DNA of 64,000 nt from an uncultured Muribaculaceae bacterium (GCA_910584905.1 CAJUCQ010000079.1:30136-94135), one strand, 5' to 3'. Positions 36,810-45,393 are shown, counted from the first letter of the stretch. Notes: a model not told the origin generated them from the letters alone. Numbers and translations are program-made.

Positions 36810-36841
36810 TTTGGACGGACTGAGATTTATCATTAATTTTG
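36810..36841 (+). promoter_or_regulatory. Promoter of the GNAT gene
   Basis: TTTG (36810-36813), 20 bp spacer, TAATTTTG (36834-36841). The -7 box ends 6 nt before the ATG at 36847, so the mRNA is predicted to be leaderless or nearly so. Confidence 0.65.
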
Positions 36842-36846
36842 TCGCT

Positions 36847-37764
36847 ATGGACGTAAAGCAACTTTCAGCGGAGGAGTATGCGGCGATATTTGTCAGGCCT
36901 GTGTCTCCATATACGACGGCGGATTTTTGTGCGCTTAACTCACACAAGGTGGCGGAAATGCGGCATCTGGCTTTTTATTCTCCCGGGGGCAATAAGGCTT
37001 TGGCCGGAATCATCGTGGGGCGTCGCGACGGCGAGGAGCTGTGGCGCTCGCCGTTCTCGGCGCCGTTCGGAGGCCTCGACAGCGTGCGTCCGTTGCGTAT
37101 TGAGGAAGTGACGGCCATCTATCGCGCTCTTCTCGGGCATTGCGGAGGGCATCTGTCGGTGACGCTTCCGCCGGAATTTTACGCACCGTCACTGACGGCG
37201 CATCAGATATATGCGGTGAAGGCTCTAGGGTTCGATATGTCCGTGTGGCTTAACCACAGCTATCCTACCTCGCGCTTCGCCTCATTTGAGGCCGTTCTCG
37301 GCGACACGGCGCGAAAGCATTTCCGACGCGCATCGAGGGAGGGCTATGAGTTTGACGCCTACGCCTCGCTTGAGGAGGCTTATTCGGTTATCAGTCGCAA
37401 TCGTCGTGAGCGGGGCTATCCTCTTGCCATGTCGCTTGATGAGCTCCGGCAGACGTCGGCTCTTATTCCGCAACATTATCTCGTGTTGCGGCTCGACGGC
37501 GAGGCCGTGGCCGCGGCTATATGCTATCGGCTCAGCGGGCGCGTCATGCAGATTATATATTGGGGTCACGTAGCGGACTGTCGCGGGCAGTATCCGATGT
37601 CGGTGCTTGCGCATGAGGTGTTCGGCTTCGCTTTGTCGCAGGGCTATGACACGGTGGATATAGGGCCGTCGACTTCGCCGGAGGCTCCGAACGAGAGCCT
37701 TGCCGCCTTTAAGGAGTCGCTGGGAGCGGTAGCTTCGCTAAAAGTCGCCGGCGGTCGGTTCTGA
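36847..37764 (+). CDS. GNAT-like (FemAB-related) acyltransferase
   Basis: A 305-residue protein of the acetyltransferase fold. The C-terminal half (about residues 160-290) has the FemAB/GNAT6-like pattern: RKHFRRASREGYEFDAY, ALIPQHYLVLRL and ALSQGYDTVDIGPSTS, often found in peptidoglycan-related or surface-glycan acyltransferases. The N-terminal half is a similar duplicated fold. I cannot name substrate. Its start follows a good promoter with almost no leader; its 3' end overlaps the convergent ABC ATPase gene by 27 bp. The call of family is moderately sure, function is unknown. Confidence 0.7.
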   Translation: MDVKQLSAEEYAAIFVRPVSPYTTADFCALNSHKVAEMRHLAFYSPGGNKALAGIIVGRRDGEELWRSPFSAPFGGLDSVRPLRIEEVTAIYRALLGHCGGHLSVTLPPEFYAPSLTAHQIYAVKALGFDMSVWLNHSYPTSRFASFEAVLGDTARKHFRRASREGYEFDAYASLEEAYSVISRNRRERGYPLAMSLDELRQTSALIPQHYLVLRLDGEAVAAAICYRLSGRVMQIIYWGHVADCRGQYPMSVLAHEVFGFALSQGYDTVDIGPSTSPEAPNESLAAFKESLGAVASLKVAGGRF

Positions 37765-38391
37765 GGTGCGGTCGATATAAATGCGGCGGTCGGTGATGGA
37801 TGCCACTGCCGCGGGGCTGTGTGTCACCATCAGAATGGTTGTGCCTTCGTCTTTCAGGCGTCCGAGGATTTCGGCAAGTTCCCTTTCGGCGTGGCGGTCG
37901 AGATAGCTCATTGGCTCGTCGAGGAGGAGTATATCCGGCTTTCTGACGAGGGCGCGGGCGATAAGGGTGCGTTGGAGTTGGCCTCCCGAAAGGTGCCCGA
38001 TCGGGCGTCTGCGCAGGTCTTGAAGGCCGAGCATGGCGAGCGTTTCTTCAAGGCGTCGGTTTTTGTCGTTGCGCGTCATGGAGCATGCGAGGAGCGCCGA
38101 TTCCACGACTTCTTCTACAGTGACAGGAAAGTGGGAGTCGACAGTCGTTTTTTGAGGCATGTAGCCTGACACGGAGTCGTGACGGCGTTCGATACGGCCC
38201 GCGGAGGGCTTCTGAAGGCCGAGAATGATGCGCAGGAGGGTTGTCTTGCCGCCGCCGTTGGGCCCGGTAATGGCCACGAATTCGCCTTTTTGGACCTCAA
38301 GGCAGATATTGCTGAGAATGTCGCGTCCGTCGCGGCGCAGGCTGATGCCGTCGAGGCGAAGTATCGGGGTGTCAGTGTCGTGTGAGTTCAT
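37738..38391 (-). CDS. Metal ABC transporter ATPase (ZnuC-like)
   Basis: ABC ATPase of 217 residues, zinc/manganese class. Walker A GPNGGGKTT is near residue 40-48, Q-loop near GYMPQKT, signature LSGGQLQRTLIARAL (around 132-146) and Walker B DILLLDEPMSYLD (around 151-163) are intact, with the switch His in THSPAAV. The 20 bp overlap with the upstream substrate-binding gene supports the pair being one transporter. No permease (ZnuB) gene is in the operon or the window, so the membrane subunit must be elsewhere or the pair is incomplete. Confidence 0.88.
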   Translation of the reverse strand: MNSHDTDTPILRLDGISLRRDGRDILSNICLEVQKGEFVAITGPNGGGKTTLLRIILGLQKPSAGRIERRHDSVSGYMPQKTTVDSHFPVTVEEVVESALLACSMTRNDKNRRLEETLAMLGLQDLRRRPIGHLSGGQLQRTLIARALVRKPDILLLDEPMSYLDRHAERELAEILGRLKDEGTTILMVTHSPAAVASITDRRIYIDRTSEPTAGDF

Positions 38392-39244
38392 CTACAATTA
38401 AATCCATCTGTCCCTCCCAGTCGGCCGACAGGGGGTCGATTGTGACCAGTCTGGAGCCTATGCGTTCGTTTGCCGTGGCGGCTTGGCGCGAGTCGTATTC
38501 GCGTTGGAAGAAGAATACGTGTGTGCGTTCGCGCGCGGCGGAGTCGATAAGCGCTTTGAGGCGCATGGCCGAGAGCTCTTTGTGCTCTTGTCCGAGCGCA
38601 ATCTGCTTGAGGCTGTAGTCGCGGGCGAAATACGACAGCGACGGGTGCCATACGGCGAAGGTGCGCGTCGGAGCGTCGGCGAGGCGTAGGCGATAGTTTT
38701 CGTCGATGCTGTCGAGGCGCGTCAGGAGGCTGTCGGCGCGTCGGGTGTAGAGGGCTTCGTGTGCGGGGTTAAGCTCGGCGAGAGCCGTGGTCATATTGTC
38801 GACCATAACGGCGAGGTTGACGAGCGAGGTCCATACGTGAGGGTCGGCGCCTCCGGTGTGCGTGTCGTCGCAGGCGTTGCCTCCGTGGGTGCCGTAGGCC
38901 GGTTCTATGCCGTATCCGGTGTCGACGATGCGCACACCGGGGGGGAGCGACTTTCCGAGCGCTGTTTCGAACGGGAGATAGCCTCCGGTGGTGAAGTATG
39001 CCTCGGAATTGTCTACGGCAAGGCGTGTTGTCATTCCGGGTTCGAATGTCTCGGGATTGGCGCCGCCGGCCAGCACGGTGATGACGTCGAAGTCGTCGCC
39101 GGCGATGGCTTTAAGCAGGCTTGCCTGCGGGGCTACGCTGACGGCAATCGTCGGTCGGGGGCTGTTGCCCCCCGACGGCGACGAACATGCCGCACCGGCG
39201 GCAAGGAGTATAAGGCTCGGCAAGAGCCGCCATTTCAGCCTCAT
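38372..39244 (-). CDS. Zinc-type metal-binding lipoprotein (ZnuA-like)
   Basis: Cluster A-I solute-binding protein of 290 residues with signal peptide and lipobox AAGAAC (Cys20), so membrane-anchored in the periplasm. Likely metal ligands are His in PHVW and in AVWHPSLSYF, and a short His-containing loop (GTHGGNACDDTHTGG) precedes PHVW, as in ZnuA. The first ligand position, usually a His in an NPH.YE-like motif, is Glu here (ANPETFEPG). It overlaps the NfnB gene by 4 bp and the ATPase gene by 20 bp. Zinc is the most likely metal, but manganese cannot be excluded. Confidence 0.82.
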   Translation of the reverse strand: MRLKWRLLPSLILLAAGAACSSPSGGNSPRPTIAVSVAPQASLLKAIAGDDFDVITVLAGGANPETFEPGMTTRLAVDNSEAYFTTGGYLPFETALGKSLPPGVRIVDTGYGIEPAYGTHGGNACDDTHTGGADPHVWTSLVNLAVMVDNMTTALAELNPAHEALYTRRADSLLTRLDSIDENYRLRLADAPTRTFAVWHPSLSYFARDYSLKQIALGQEHKELSAMRLKALIDSAARERTHVFFFQREYDSRQAATANERIGSRLVTIDPLSADWEGQMDLIVDELTRH

Positions 39245-40728
39245 CCTTCTTCGGAAAGGTATTTGTCCATCATTGCGGCGGCTTTGCGACCGTCGCCCAT
39301 GGCGAGAATCACGGTGGCTCCTCCGCGGACGATGTCGCCTCCGGCAAAAATCGTCGGGATTGACGATTGGAGCATTTCGTTGACGGCAATGGTGCCGCGC
39401 GAGCTTACTTCGAGTCCATCGATTGCATTCGGGATGAGCGGATTCGGCGACACGCCCACGCTGACAATCACTTCGTCGACTTCGATTTCATCAACGGCAC
39501 CGGGGATTGCCACGGGACTGCGTCGGCCGGAGGCGTCGGGTTCGCCTAGTTCCATTCGCTGCAGGCGCATGGCGCGCACGCGTCCCTTTTCGTCGCCGAG
39601 GTATTCGACGGGGTTGGAAAGGGTCATGAATTCGACGCCTTCTTCCTTGGCATGGTGAATTTCTTCGATACGGGCGGGCATTTCGCTTTCGCCTCGGCGA
39701 TATACAATCATGGCTCGTTCGGCGCCCATGCGCAGGGCCGTTCGCACGGAGTCCATCGCCGTGTTTCCGCCGCCGATGACTGCCACGCGGCGTCCGCGGG
39801 CTACGGGGGTGGCGTATCCGGGGCGTCCGGCCCCCATGAGGTTTATGCGGGTGAGATATTCGTTGCTCGACATAATCCCTGAGAGGTTTTCGCCGGGCAC
39901 GCCCATGAAGCGCGGCAACCCGGCGCCGGATGCCACAAACAGGCCTTTGAAGCCTTTGTCGGCGAGGTCGTCGTAGCTCAGGCTCTTGCCGATTATGGTG
40001 TCGGGGTGGAAGGTCACGCCGAGAGCCCTGAGGTTGTCAAGCTCGGCGTCGACGATTTCGTTCGGCAGACGGAATTCGGGGATGCCGTATTTAAGGACGC
40101 CTCCGATTTCGTGGAGAGCTTCGAACACGTCAACGGAGTAGCCTCTTCCGGCCATTTCGCCGGCAAATGAGAGTCCGGCGGGACCGCTTCCGGCCACTGC
40201 CACGCGTATGCCGTTCGACGGAGGCGGCGTCGGTGCGGCACGGAGTCCCTGTTTCCGCAGGGCGCGTTCGCTGTCGGCGGCAAAGCGTTCGAGATAGCCG
40301 ATGGCTACGGGTTCTTTTTTCATTTTCAGGTATATGCAGCGGCTTTCGCACTGGCGTTCCTGAGGGCATACGCGGCCGCACACGGCAGGAAGCGCGCTGG
40401 TCATCCGCAAGACTTCGGCCGCGAGGTCGGGGCGTCCGCGCCGGATGTTTTTCACGAATGCCGGGATGTCGATGCCTACGGGGCATCCTTCCATGCACGT
40501 CGGTTTGGGGCAGTCGAGACAACGGCTTGCCTCAAGCACTGCCTGATCGGCCGAGAGCCCCTGATTGACCTCTTCGGTAAGAGTCGTCACGCGGTAGGCG
40601 GCCGGAAGCTGAGGCATGACGGCGCGCGGAATGGCGGTCCGTTCTTTGGCGGTCTTTGAATTGCGGAGCTCCGCGCGCCATGATGCGTCGCGGGAGCAGA
40701 GTTCCGTGAACTTGTCTTTATCAGTCAT
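39241..40728 (-). CDS. NfnB / GltD-like flavin oxidoreductase
   Basis: NADPH-dependent glutamate synthase beta-chain-like protein of 495 residues, which pairs with the adjacent FAD/NAD(P) subunit as NfnAB. Residues 1-130 are a ferredoxin-like domain with two Cys clusters (CLDCPKPTCMEGCPVG and CGRVCPQERQCESRC) expected to bind two [4Fe-4S] centres. Two Rossmann motifs follow: AVAGSGPAGLSFAGE (FAD) and AVIGGGNTAMDS (NADPH). NfnAB couples NADH and ferredoxin oxidation to NADP+ reduction by flavin-based electron bifurcation. The operon overlap of 8 bp with the other subunit supports this. A role as glutamate synthase small subunit is less likely, since no large subunit is here. Confidence 0.88.
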   Translation of the reverse strand: MTDKDKFTELCSRDASWRAELRNSKTAKERTAIPRAVMPQLPAAYRVTTLTEEVNQGLSADQAVLEASRCLDCPKPTCMEGCPVGIDIPAFVKNIRRGRPDLAAEVLRMTSALPAVCGRVCPQERQCESRCIYLKMKKEPVAIGYLERFAADSERALRKQGLRAAPTPPPSNGIRVAVAGSGPAGLSFAGEMAGRGYSVDVFEALHEIGGVLKYGIPEFRLPNEIVDAELDNLRALGVTFHPDTIIGKSLSYDDLADKGFKGLFVASGAGLPRFMGVPGENLSGIMSSNEYLTRINLMGAGRPGYATPVARGRRVAVIGGGNTAMDSVRTALRMGAERAMIVYRRGESEMPARIEEIHHAKEEGVEFMTLSNPVEYLGDEKGRVRAMRLQRMELGEPDASGRRSPVAIPGAVDEIEVDEVIVSVGVSPNPLIPNAIDGLEVSSRGTIAVNEMLQSSIPTIFAGGDIVRGGATVILAMGDGRKAAAMMDKYLSEEG

Positions 40729-41509
40729 ACGCGTGTAGTCTCATTATCATTTCGTCAAAATCAACTTGGTGGGCGTCGAACTCCGGGCCGTCTACGCATA
40801 CGAAGCGCATTTTCCCGCCTACAGTGACGCGGCATGCGCCGCACATCCCGGTGCCGTCGACCATTATCGTGTTGAGCGACGCCACGGTGGGGACGTCGTA
40901 TTTTTTTGTGAGCAGGGCTACGAATTTCATCATCACAGCCGGCCCGATGGCCACGACTTCGGCTACGGGTTCGCGGCGCAGGACGGTCTCGACGCCTTCG
41001 GTGACGAGGCCTTTGTTTCCGGCGGAGCCGTCGTCGGTCATTATTATCACTTCGTCGCTGTGGCGGCGCACTTCGTCTTCGAGTATAATCAGGTCTTTGG
41101 TGCGGGCGGCAAGGACGGAGATGACTTTGTTGCCTGCGGCTTTCATGGCCTTGATAATAGGGAGGAGCGGGGCGGTGCCGACTCCGCCGCCGCAGCAGAC
41201 GACGGCGCCCGTATCGTGCTTTACGATGTGAGTGGCTTTGCCGAGCGGACCGGCGACATCGGCAAAGGAATCACCTGCCTCCATTCCGCAGATTTTTTCG
41301 GTGCTTGCGCCGACGGCCTGCACGACCAGTGTGATGGTGTCGCGCGCGGGGTCGGCGTCGGCGATAGTCAGCGGAATGCGCTCGCCGCGGGGTTCGCAGA
41401 TGACTATGACGAAATGACCCGGTTTGCGCGCACGCGCTATTTCCGGTGCTTCTACGACGATGCGTGCAACTTTTGGCGAGAAATAACTCTTCTCTATTAT
41501 TTTGAACAT
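40721..41509 (-). CDS. NfnA-like FAD/NAD(P)-binding subunit
   Basis: Sulfide/dihydroorotate dehydrogenase electron-transfer subunit type protein, 262 residues. An N-terminal FAD-binding beta-barrel with GHFVIVICEPRGERIPLTIAD (residues 31-51) precedes an NAD-binding domain with CCGGGVGTAPLLPI near residue 103, and the C-terminal cluster MVDGTGMCGACRV followed by FVCVDGPEF binds [2Fe-2S]. It is coupled to the NfnB gene and together they form NfnAB (NADH-dependent ferredoxin:NADP oxidoreductase). Start at 41509 gives MFKIIEKSYFSPKVARI, the family N-terminus; the extra 16 residues upstream look spurious. Confidence 0.88.
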   Translation of the reverse strand: MFKIIEKSYFSPKVARIVVEAPEIARARKPGHFVIVICEPRGERIPLTIADADPARDTITLVVQAVGASTEKICGMEAGDSFADVAGPLGKATHIVKHDTGAVVCCGGGVGTAPLLPIIKAMKAAGNKVISVLAARTKDLIILEDEVRRHSDEVIIMTDDGSAGNKGLVTEGVETVLRREPVAEVVAIGPAVMMKFVALLTKKYDVPTVASLNTIMVDGTGMCGACRVTVGGKMRFVCVDGPEFDAHQVDFDEMIMRLHAYD

Positions 41510-41595
41510 TGAGGTAGATGGGGATGGGATAGTGGTTGATTCGGTATTCACACGCAAAATTAAGAAAAAATCGGAAATTACGCGTCATAATGAAT

Positions 41596-41634
41596 GAAAA
41601 AGCCGCCGGTACACGCGTGTGCACGGCGGTTTTC
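41596..41634 (-). terminator. Terminator of the small lipoprotein gene
   Basis: GCCGCCG (41602-41608) pairs with CGGCGGT (41624-41630), extended inward by GTACAC/GTGCAC. On the minus strand the tail is CTTTTTCATT. It lies 30 bp past the stop at 41665. Confidence 0.7.
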
Positions 41635-41664
41635 GGGAGGAGAGAGGAGAGAGTGGGGGTGTTG

Positions 41665-42144
41665 TCAATCGTCGAGGTCATCGAGATAGGGGTAGGTCAC
41701 GACTGATGTGTTTCCTCCGTCGGGGAGGTCGGCTTCGTCGGCAACGACTTCAACCGTATAGCTCAGGATTGCGTTGGCCGGGGCTTTGTCGACCGCATAG
41801 ACGGGGCAGTAAATCTGGAGCGAGTGGCGGCCGACGGAGGTGTCGGGGCTGACTCTGATTTCAAACGCAAAGGGTTTGTACATGCTTGCGCCGATGGGGC
41901 TGTAGTCCCAGTAGTAGGTGGCGCCGCCGAGTTCGACGGGTTTGCCGTCGTCGAGGTTGACGGGCGTGATGGATTCGATTTCGAATGTCTCGCCCTGTAC
42001 GACGTAAAGGACGCCGTTGATTTCCGTAGCGTCGGAGAAGTTTACAGCGATGCTTACTTCGGGGAGGTCGTCATCGTCGTCGCACGATGTGAAGCCGCAG
42101 GTCAGGGCCAAAGCGATGAGGCCGAGAGAGAAGATTTTTTTCAT
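41665..42144 (-). CDS. Small lipoprotein of unknown function
   Basis: A 159-residue lipoprotein: signal peptide MKKIFSLGLIALALTCGF and lipobox FTSC (Cys21), followed by an acidic stretch DDDDD. The mature part is beta-rich with evenly spaced aromatic residues (YYWDYSPIGASMYKPFAFEIRV) and resembles an immunoglobulin-like fold of small Bacteroidetes surface lipoproteins. The acid-rich start of the mature protein just after the lipidated Cys resembles the export signal that sends lipoproteins to the cell surface in Bacteroidetes, which is inference. No homologue is recognised. It is a single-gene unit with terminator. Confidence 0.65.
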   Translation of the reverse strand: MKKIFSLGLIALALTCGFTSCDDDDDLPEVSIAVNFSDATEINGVLYVVQGETFEIESITPVNLDDGKPVELGGATYYWDYSPIGASMYKPFAFEIRVSPDTSVGRHSLQIYCPVYAVDKAPANAILSYTVEVVADEADLPDGGNTSVVTYPYLDDLDD

Positions 42145-42254
42145 AGTTTGGAACGTGTGTTTGGGAGAAATAGGAGTAAAAGCAGGTTAGCTTGTGTATG
42201 TGTGGATGTATAATTCCCTAACAACGGAAGGGGCCGGCGGGTTCACGGCGGAAA

Positions 42255-42286
42255 TAAAAAAACCGCGTCGTGGAGACGCGGTTTTT
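42255..42286 (-). terminator. pckA terminator
   Basis: AAAACCGCGTC (42259-42269), loop GTGGA, GACGCGGTTTT (42275-42285): a perfect 11 bp stem. On the minus strand it ends in seven Us. It lies 25 bp after the pckA stop. Confidence 0.85.
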
Positions 42287-42310
42287 GTGATATCATGTCG
42301 GGCCTGTCGA

Positions 42311-43954
42311 TTAGATTTGGGGACCGGCGGCAACGAGAGCCTTGCCGGCTTCGTTGTTTTCGTATTTCTTGAAGTTCTTGATGAAACGCTCGGCAAGATC
42401 CTTGGCCTTGACGGTCCACTCTTCGGGGGTTGCGTAGGTGTCGCGGGGGTCGAGGATTTTGGGGTCAACACCGGGAAGTTCCGTGGGGATTTCGAAGTCG
42501 AAGATGGGGAGCTTCTTGGTGGGAGCGGAGAGGATAGCGCCGTCAAGGATAGCGTCGATGATGCCGCGGGTGTCGCGGATGGAGATGCGCTTGCCGGTTC
42601 CGTTCCAGCCGGTGTTCACGAGGTATGCCTTTGCGCCGCTTTCCTGCATGCGCTTTACGAGTTCTTCGGCGTACTTGGTGGGGTGGAGTTCAAGGAATGC
42701 CTGACCGAAGCAAGCCGAGAAGGTGGGCGTGGGTTCGGTGATGCCGCGTTCGGTGCCGGCGAGCTTGGCGGTGAAGCCGCTGAGGAAGTAGTACTTCGTC
42801 TGCTCGGGGGTGAGAATCGATACGGGGGGCAGTACGCCGAATGCGTCAGCGCTCAGGAAGATTACGTTCTTGGCTGCGGGACCAGCGGAGATGGGGCGAA
42901 CGATGTTCTTGATGTGGTCGATGGGGTAGGACACGCGGGTGTTCTCGGTCACGCTCTTGTCGGCGAAATCGATTTTGCCTGCGGCGTCTACGGTTACGTT
43001 CTCAAGAAGAGCGTCGCGACGGATGGCGTTGTAGATATCGGGCTCGCTGTCTTTGTCGAGGTTGATAACCTTGGCGTAGCAGCCGCCTTCGAAGTTGAAC
43101 ACGCCCTTGTCGTCCCAGCCGTGCTCGTCGTCGCCGATGAGGAGACGCTTCGGGTCGGTGGAGAGGGTGGTCTTACCGGTGCCGGAGAGGCCGAAGAAGA
43201 TAGCGGTGTTTTCGCCGTTGAGGTCGGTGTTGGCCGAGCAGTGCATCGAGGCGATGCCCTTCAGCGGGAGGAAGTAGTTCATCATCGAGAACATGCCCTT
43301 CTTCATTTCGCCGCCGTACCACGTGTTGATGATAACCTGTTCGCGGGTGGTGATGTTGAATACAACGGCGGTTTCGCTGTTGAGGCCGAGTTCCTTGTAG
43401 TTGGTGAGTTTTGCCTTGGAGGCGTTGTAGACGAGGAAGTCGGGGGTGAAGTCAGCGAGTTCTTCGGCGGTGGGGCGGATGAACATGTTGGTCACGAAGT
43501 GAGCCTGCCATGCCACTTCCATGATGAAGCGCACAGCCATGCGGGTGTCCTTGTTGGCGCCGCAGAAGCCGTCGACAACGAAGAGCTTTTTGTTGGAGAG
43601 CTCCTTGACAGCGAGTTCTTTGCATGCTTTCCATGCTTCTTCGCTTGCGGGCTTGTTGTCGTTCTTGTATTCTTCGGTGGTCCACCATACGGTGTCCTTG
43701 GAGTTTTCGTCGAGTACGATGAACTTGTCTTTGGGCGAACGGCCGGTGTAAACGCCGGTCATTACGTTGACAGCGCCGAGTTCGGTTTCTACGCCGCGCT
43801 CGAAGCCTTCGAGGCCGGGAAGGGTTTCTTCCTTGAAGAGTTCTTCGTAGGTGGGGTTGTACACCACTTCGGTGGTGCCGTCGATGCCGTACTTTTCGAG
43901 ATCTTTGCGGATTTCGGCCAGACGGGCTTTCTTGATTTCTTCAATCTTGCTCAT
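42311..43954 (-). CDS. pckA: PEP carboxykinase (ATP)
   Basis: ATP-dependent phosphoenolpyruvate carboxykinase of 547 residues. Walker [12 protein letters not shown], the kinase-2-type [22 protein letters not shown] segment and the substrate-binding TGRSPKDKF are intact; [18 protein letters not shown] and [15 protein letters not shown] are further family blocks. In Bacteroidales it acts in the anaplerotic direction, carboxylating PEP to oxaloacetate for succinate/propionate production and gaining ATP, though gluconeogenesis is possible. It is a single-gene unit with promoter at 44040 and a strong terminator, consistent with high expression. Confidence 0.97.
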   Translation of the reverse strand: MSKIEEIKKARLAEIRKDLEKYGIDGTTEVVYNPTYEELFKEETLPGLEGFERGVETELGAVNVMTGVYTGRSPKDKFIVLDENSKDTVWWTTEEYKNDNKPASEEAWKACKELAVKELSNKKLFVVDGFCGANKDTRMAVRFIMEVAWQAHFVTNMFIRPTAEELADFTPDFLVYNASKAKLTNYKELGLNSETAVVFNITTREQVIINTWYGGEMKKGMFSMMNYFLPLKGIASMHCSANTDLNGENTAIFFGLSGTGKTTLSTDPKRLLIGDDEHGWDDKGVFNFEGGCYAKVINLDKDSEPDIYNAIRRDALLENVTVDAAGKIDFADKSVTENTRVSYPIDHIKNIVRPISAGPAAKNVIFLSADAFGVLPPVSILTPEQTKYYFLSGFTAKLAGTERGITEPTPTFSACFGQAFLELHPTKYAEELVKRMQESGAKAYLVNTGWNGTGKRISIRDTRGIIDAILDGAILSAPTKKLPIFDFEIPTELPGVDPKILDPRDTYATPEEWTVKAKDLAERFIKNFKKYENNEAGKALVAAGPQI

Positions 43955-44039
43955 AAGTGTTGTTTGAAAAAATATGTTGATTGTATTTCCTTGCTTGTAT
44001 CTTCGGACGTCCTTTCGGGGGCGTCGCTTTTTTCCGATG

Positions 44040-44047
44040 CAAAGTTA
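44040..44047 (-). promoter_or_regulatory. -7 box of pckA
   Basis: Minus strand TAACTTTG (TAnnTTTG), giving a leader of about 80 nt. No TTTG at the usual -33 spacing. Confidence 0.45.
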
Positions 44048-44100
44048 GCAATATTTTTTGGTTGTACGACCTATTAAGGAAAAATTTCTTTATTAATTAA

Positions 44101-44440
44101 ATTTAAAAGAGCATTCCTTTTGCCGTGTCGTGTGCACACCGCTTGCCGACGAGCCTCCGGCTTGCCGGCAAATCCGTTTGTGCCGCGTCGGTCGCGGCGG
44201 TTTGTGGTGCGGTGGATTGACCATCAGTCATTGCTTTTTGCAAGTGTTGTCATGTGTCATCCGAGTGTCTCGAAGGCGGGCGAAGCCGAAGCCGTTTCGC
44301 TCTCGTGATGAGCGCCTGCGGGGCGGCGATTTCAGCCGCCGGCTTGTGCGGAGGGGAGAGGTGGGATTAAAATCCCGGCCGCAAGGCCCTGAGGGCGGAA
44401 TCCGTCTTTTTTGACTTTTTCGGATTTTTGTATCTATAAC
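44101..44440. repeat. Hairpin-rich intergenic stretch (candidate repeat)
   Basis: A 340 bp intergenic stretch between pckA and tcdA with no convincing gene; short ORFs in it are low in likelihood. It holds a run of small inverted repeats on 44322-44396: GGCGGC-7 nt-GCCGCC, GGGATT-AA-AATCCC, GGCC-GCAA-GGCC and GCCC-TGA-GGGC, followed by T runs near 44405-44430. The Cys/Arg/Pro-rich minus-strand ORF over 44228-44464 looks like a by-product of GC-rich repeats. It may be a dispersed element or structured RNA; copy number cannot be judged from one window. Confidence 0.35.
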
Positions 44441-44474
44441 GCCTTTTTGCGGGCCATTGTTCATGTGGCGCGGT

Positions 44475-45257
44475 TTAATCCTTGGGTGCCGTGCGTTCGT
44501 AGAGGTCTTCGATTACGAGGCCTGCGAGCCTGAAGCCGAATATTGCCGTGGTGTGGGCGAATGTGCCGTTGACGGCGGCCTTGCGCGCTGTCCACGTGTC
44601 GCTTTCGCAGGCTTCGGTCGGTTTGTCGCCGTCTTTTCGGTTTACGAGGCGTTCGGGCGAGTAGACACAGCGGAATTTTCTGCGCGGCATCGTCCCTTCT
44701 TTTTTGAAGCGGTTGCGGAGTGCGCGGGCGAGCGGGCAACCCGTGACCTTGCGGAATTCGGCCACGTCGATTGCTCCCGCATTAAGTTTCAGGGCTGCTC
44801 CCATCGACGAATAGAATGCGCGGCGGGGTGCTGTCGGTGCGGATGTGCATCTTAATATAAGGTGAGCTTTGTTTGCAAGCGAGTCGATGGCGTCGATAGC
44901 GTAGTCGTATTCTTCGATTTTGAATTCAGCCGCGGTCTCGGGTGAGTATATGCCGCGCACGGCTTGGATATCGGCGTGGGGGTTGATGTCGAGAAGTCTC
45001 TCTCTTAGCACGTCAACCTTCACGCGGCCTACGGTTTTGGTCGTGGCCGGAAGCTGGCGGTTGATGTTGCTTGCGGCTACGGTGTCGGAGTCTACGATTG
45101 TGAGGCGTCCTATGCCGCTGCGGATGAGGGCTTCGGCGCACCACGACCCGACGCCTCCGACACCGAATATGATTGCCGATGTCTCGTGCAGTTCGGCCAT
45201 CATGTCGTCGCCGGCGATAAGCGATGTGCGCTGGAATATTGTATCTTCGCTATACAT
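44475..45257 (-). CDS. tcdA: tRNA threonylcarbamoyladenosine dehydratase
   Basis: E1-like ThiF/MoeB-fold protein of 260 residues, TcdA (CsdL), which ATP-dependently cyclises t6A37 to ct6A37 in tRNA. The ATP-binding motif IIFGVGGVGSWCAEALIRSGIG is near residues 29-50, IVDSDTVAASNINRQ holds the nucleotide-binding Asp and Arg, and the family-specific region TPRR-like AFYSSMGAALKLNAGAIDVAEF and the adjacent basic strand follow. No C-terminal rhodanese domain is present, which separates it from MoeB. It functionally follows TsaB and TsaC encoded elsewhere in the window. Confidence 0.92.
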   Translation of the reverse strand: MYSEDTIFQRTSLIAGDDMMAELHETSAIIFGVGGVGSWCAEALIRSGIGRLTIVDSDTVAASNINRQLPATTKTVGRVKVDVLRERLLDINPHADIQAVRGIYSPETAAEFKIEEYDYAIDAIDSLANKAHLILRCTSAPTAPRRAFYSSMGAALKLNAGAIDVAEFRKVTGCPLARALRNRFKKEGTMPRRKFRCVYSPERLVNRKDGDKPTEACESDTWTARKAAVNGTFAHTTAIFGFRLAGLVIEDLYERTAPKD

Positions 45258-45357
45258 GTGCGGGCAAAAAGTTGAGTCGTGTTGGTTAAATAAATTTAAA
45301 TTCAGTCGTTTTGAGCTTGATTTTTATGTTAATAAGCTTTAAACGCTGATTTGATAC

Positions 45358-45388
45358 TTTGTAAATTCGGAATTATAACCTACCTTTG
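45358..45388 (+). promoter_or_regulatory. Plus-strand promoter with no ORF downstream
   Basis: TTTG (45358-45361), spacer 19 bp, TACCTTTG (45381-45388): a full Bacteroidetes promoter pointing right, into a region with no plus-strand gene before a terminator at 45433-45464. Confidence 0.7.
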
Positions 45389-45393
45389 CAGTG

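Noticed and set aside
36484..36846. Upstream extension of the GNAT-like gene
   Set aside because: It lies antisense to the 5' end of the phosphate transporter gene and crosses the promoter at 36810-36841.
42194..44077. Plus-strand ORF of 627 codons over pckA
   Set aside because: Gly/Val/Glu-rich antisense shadow of the strongly conserved pckA gene.
44228..44464. Minus-strand 78-codon ORF in the pckA-tcdA gap
   Set aside because: Arg/Pro/Ser-rich and built over small palindromes; I see no start signal or family, so it is treated as part of the repeat-like stretch, not a gene.
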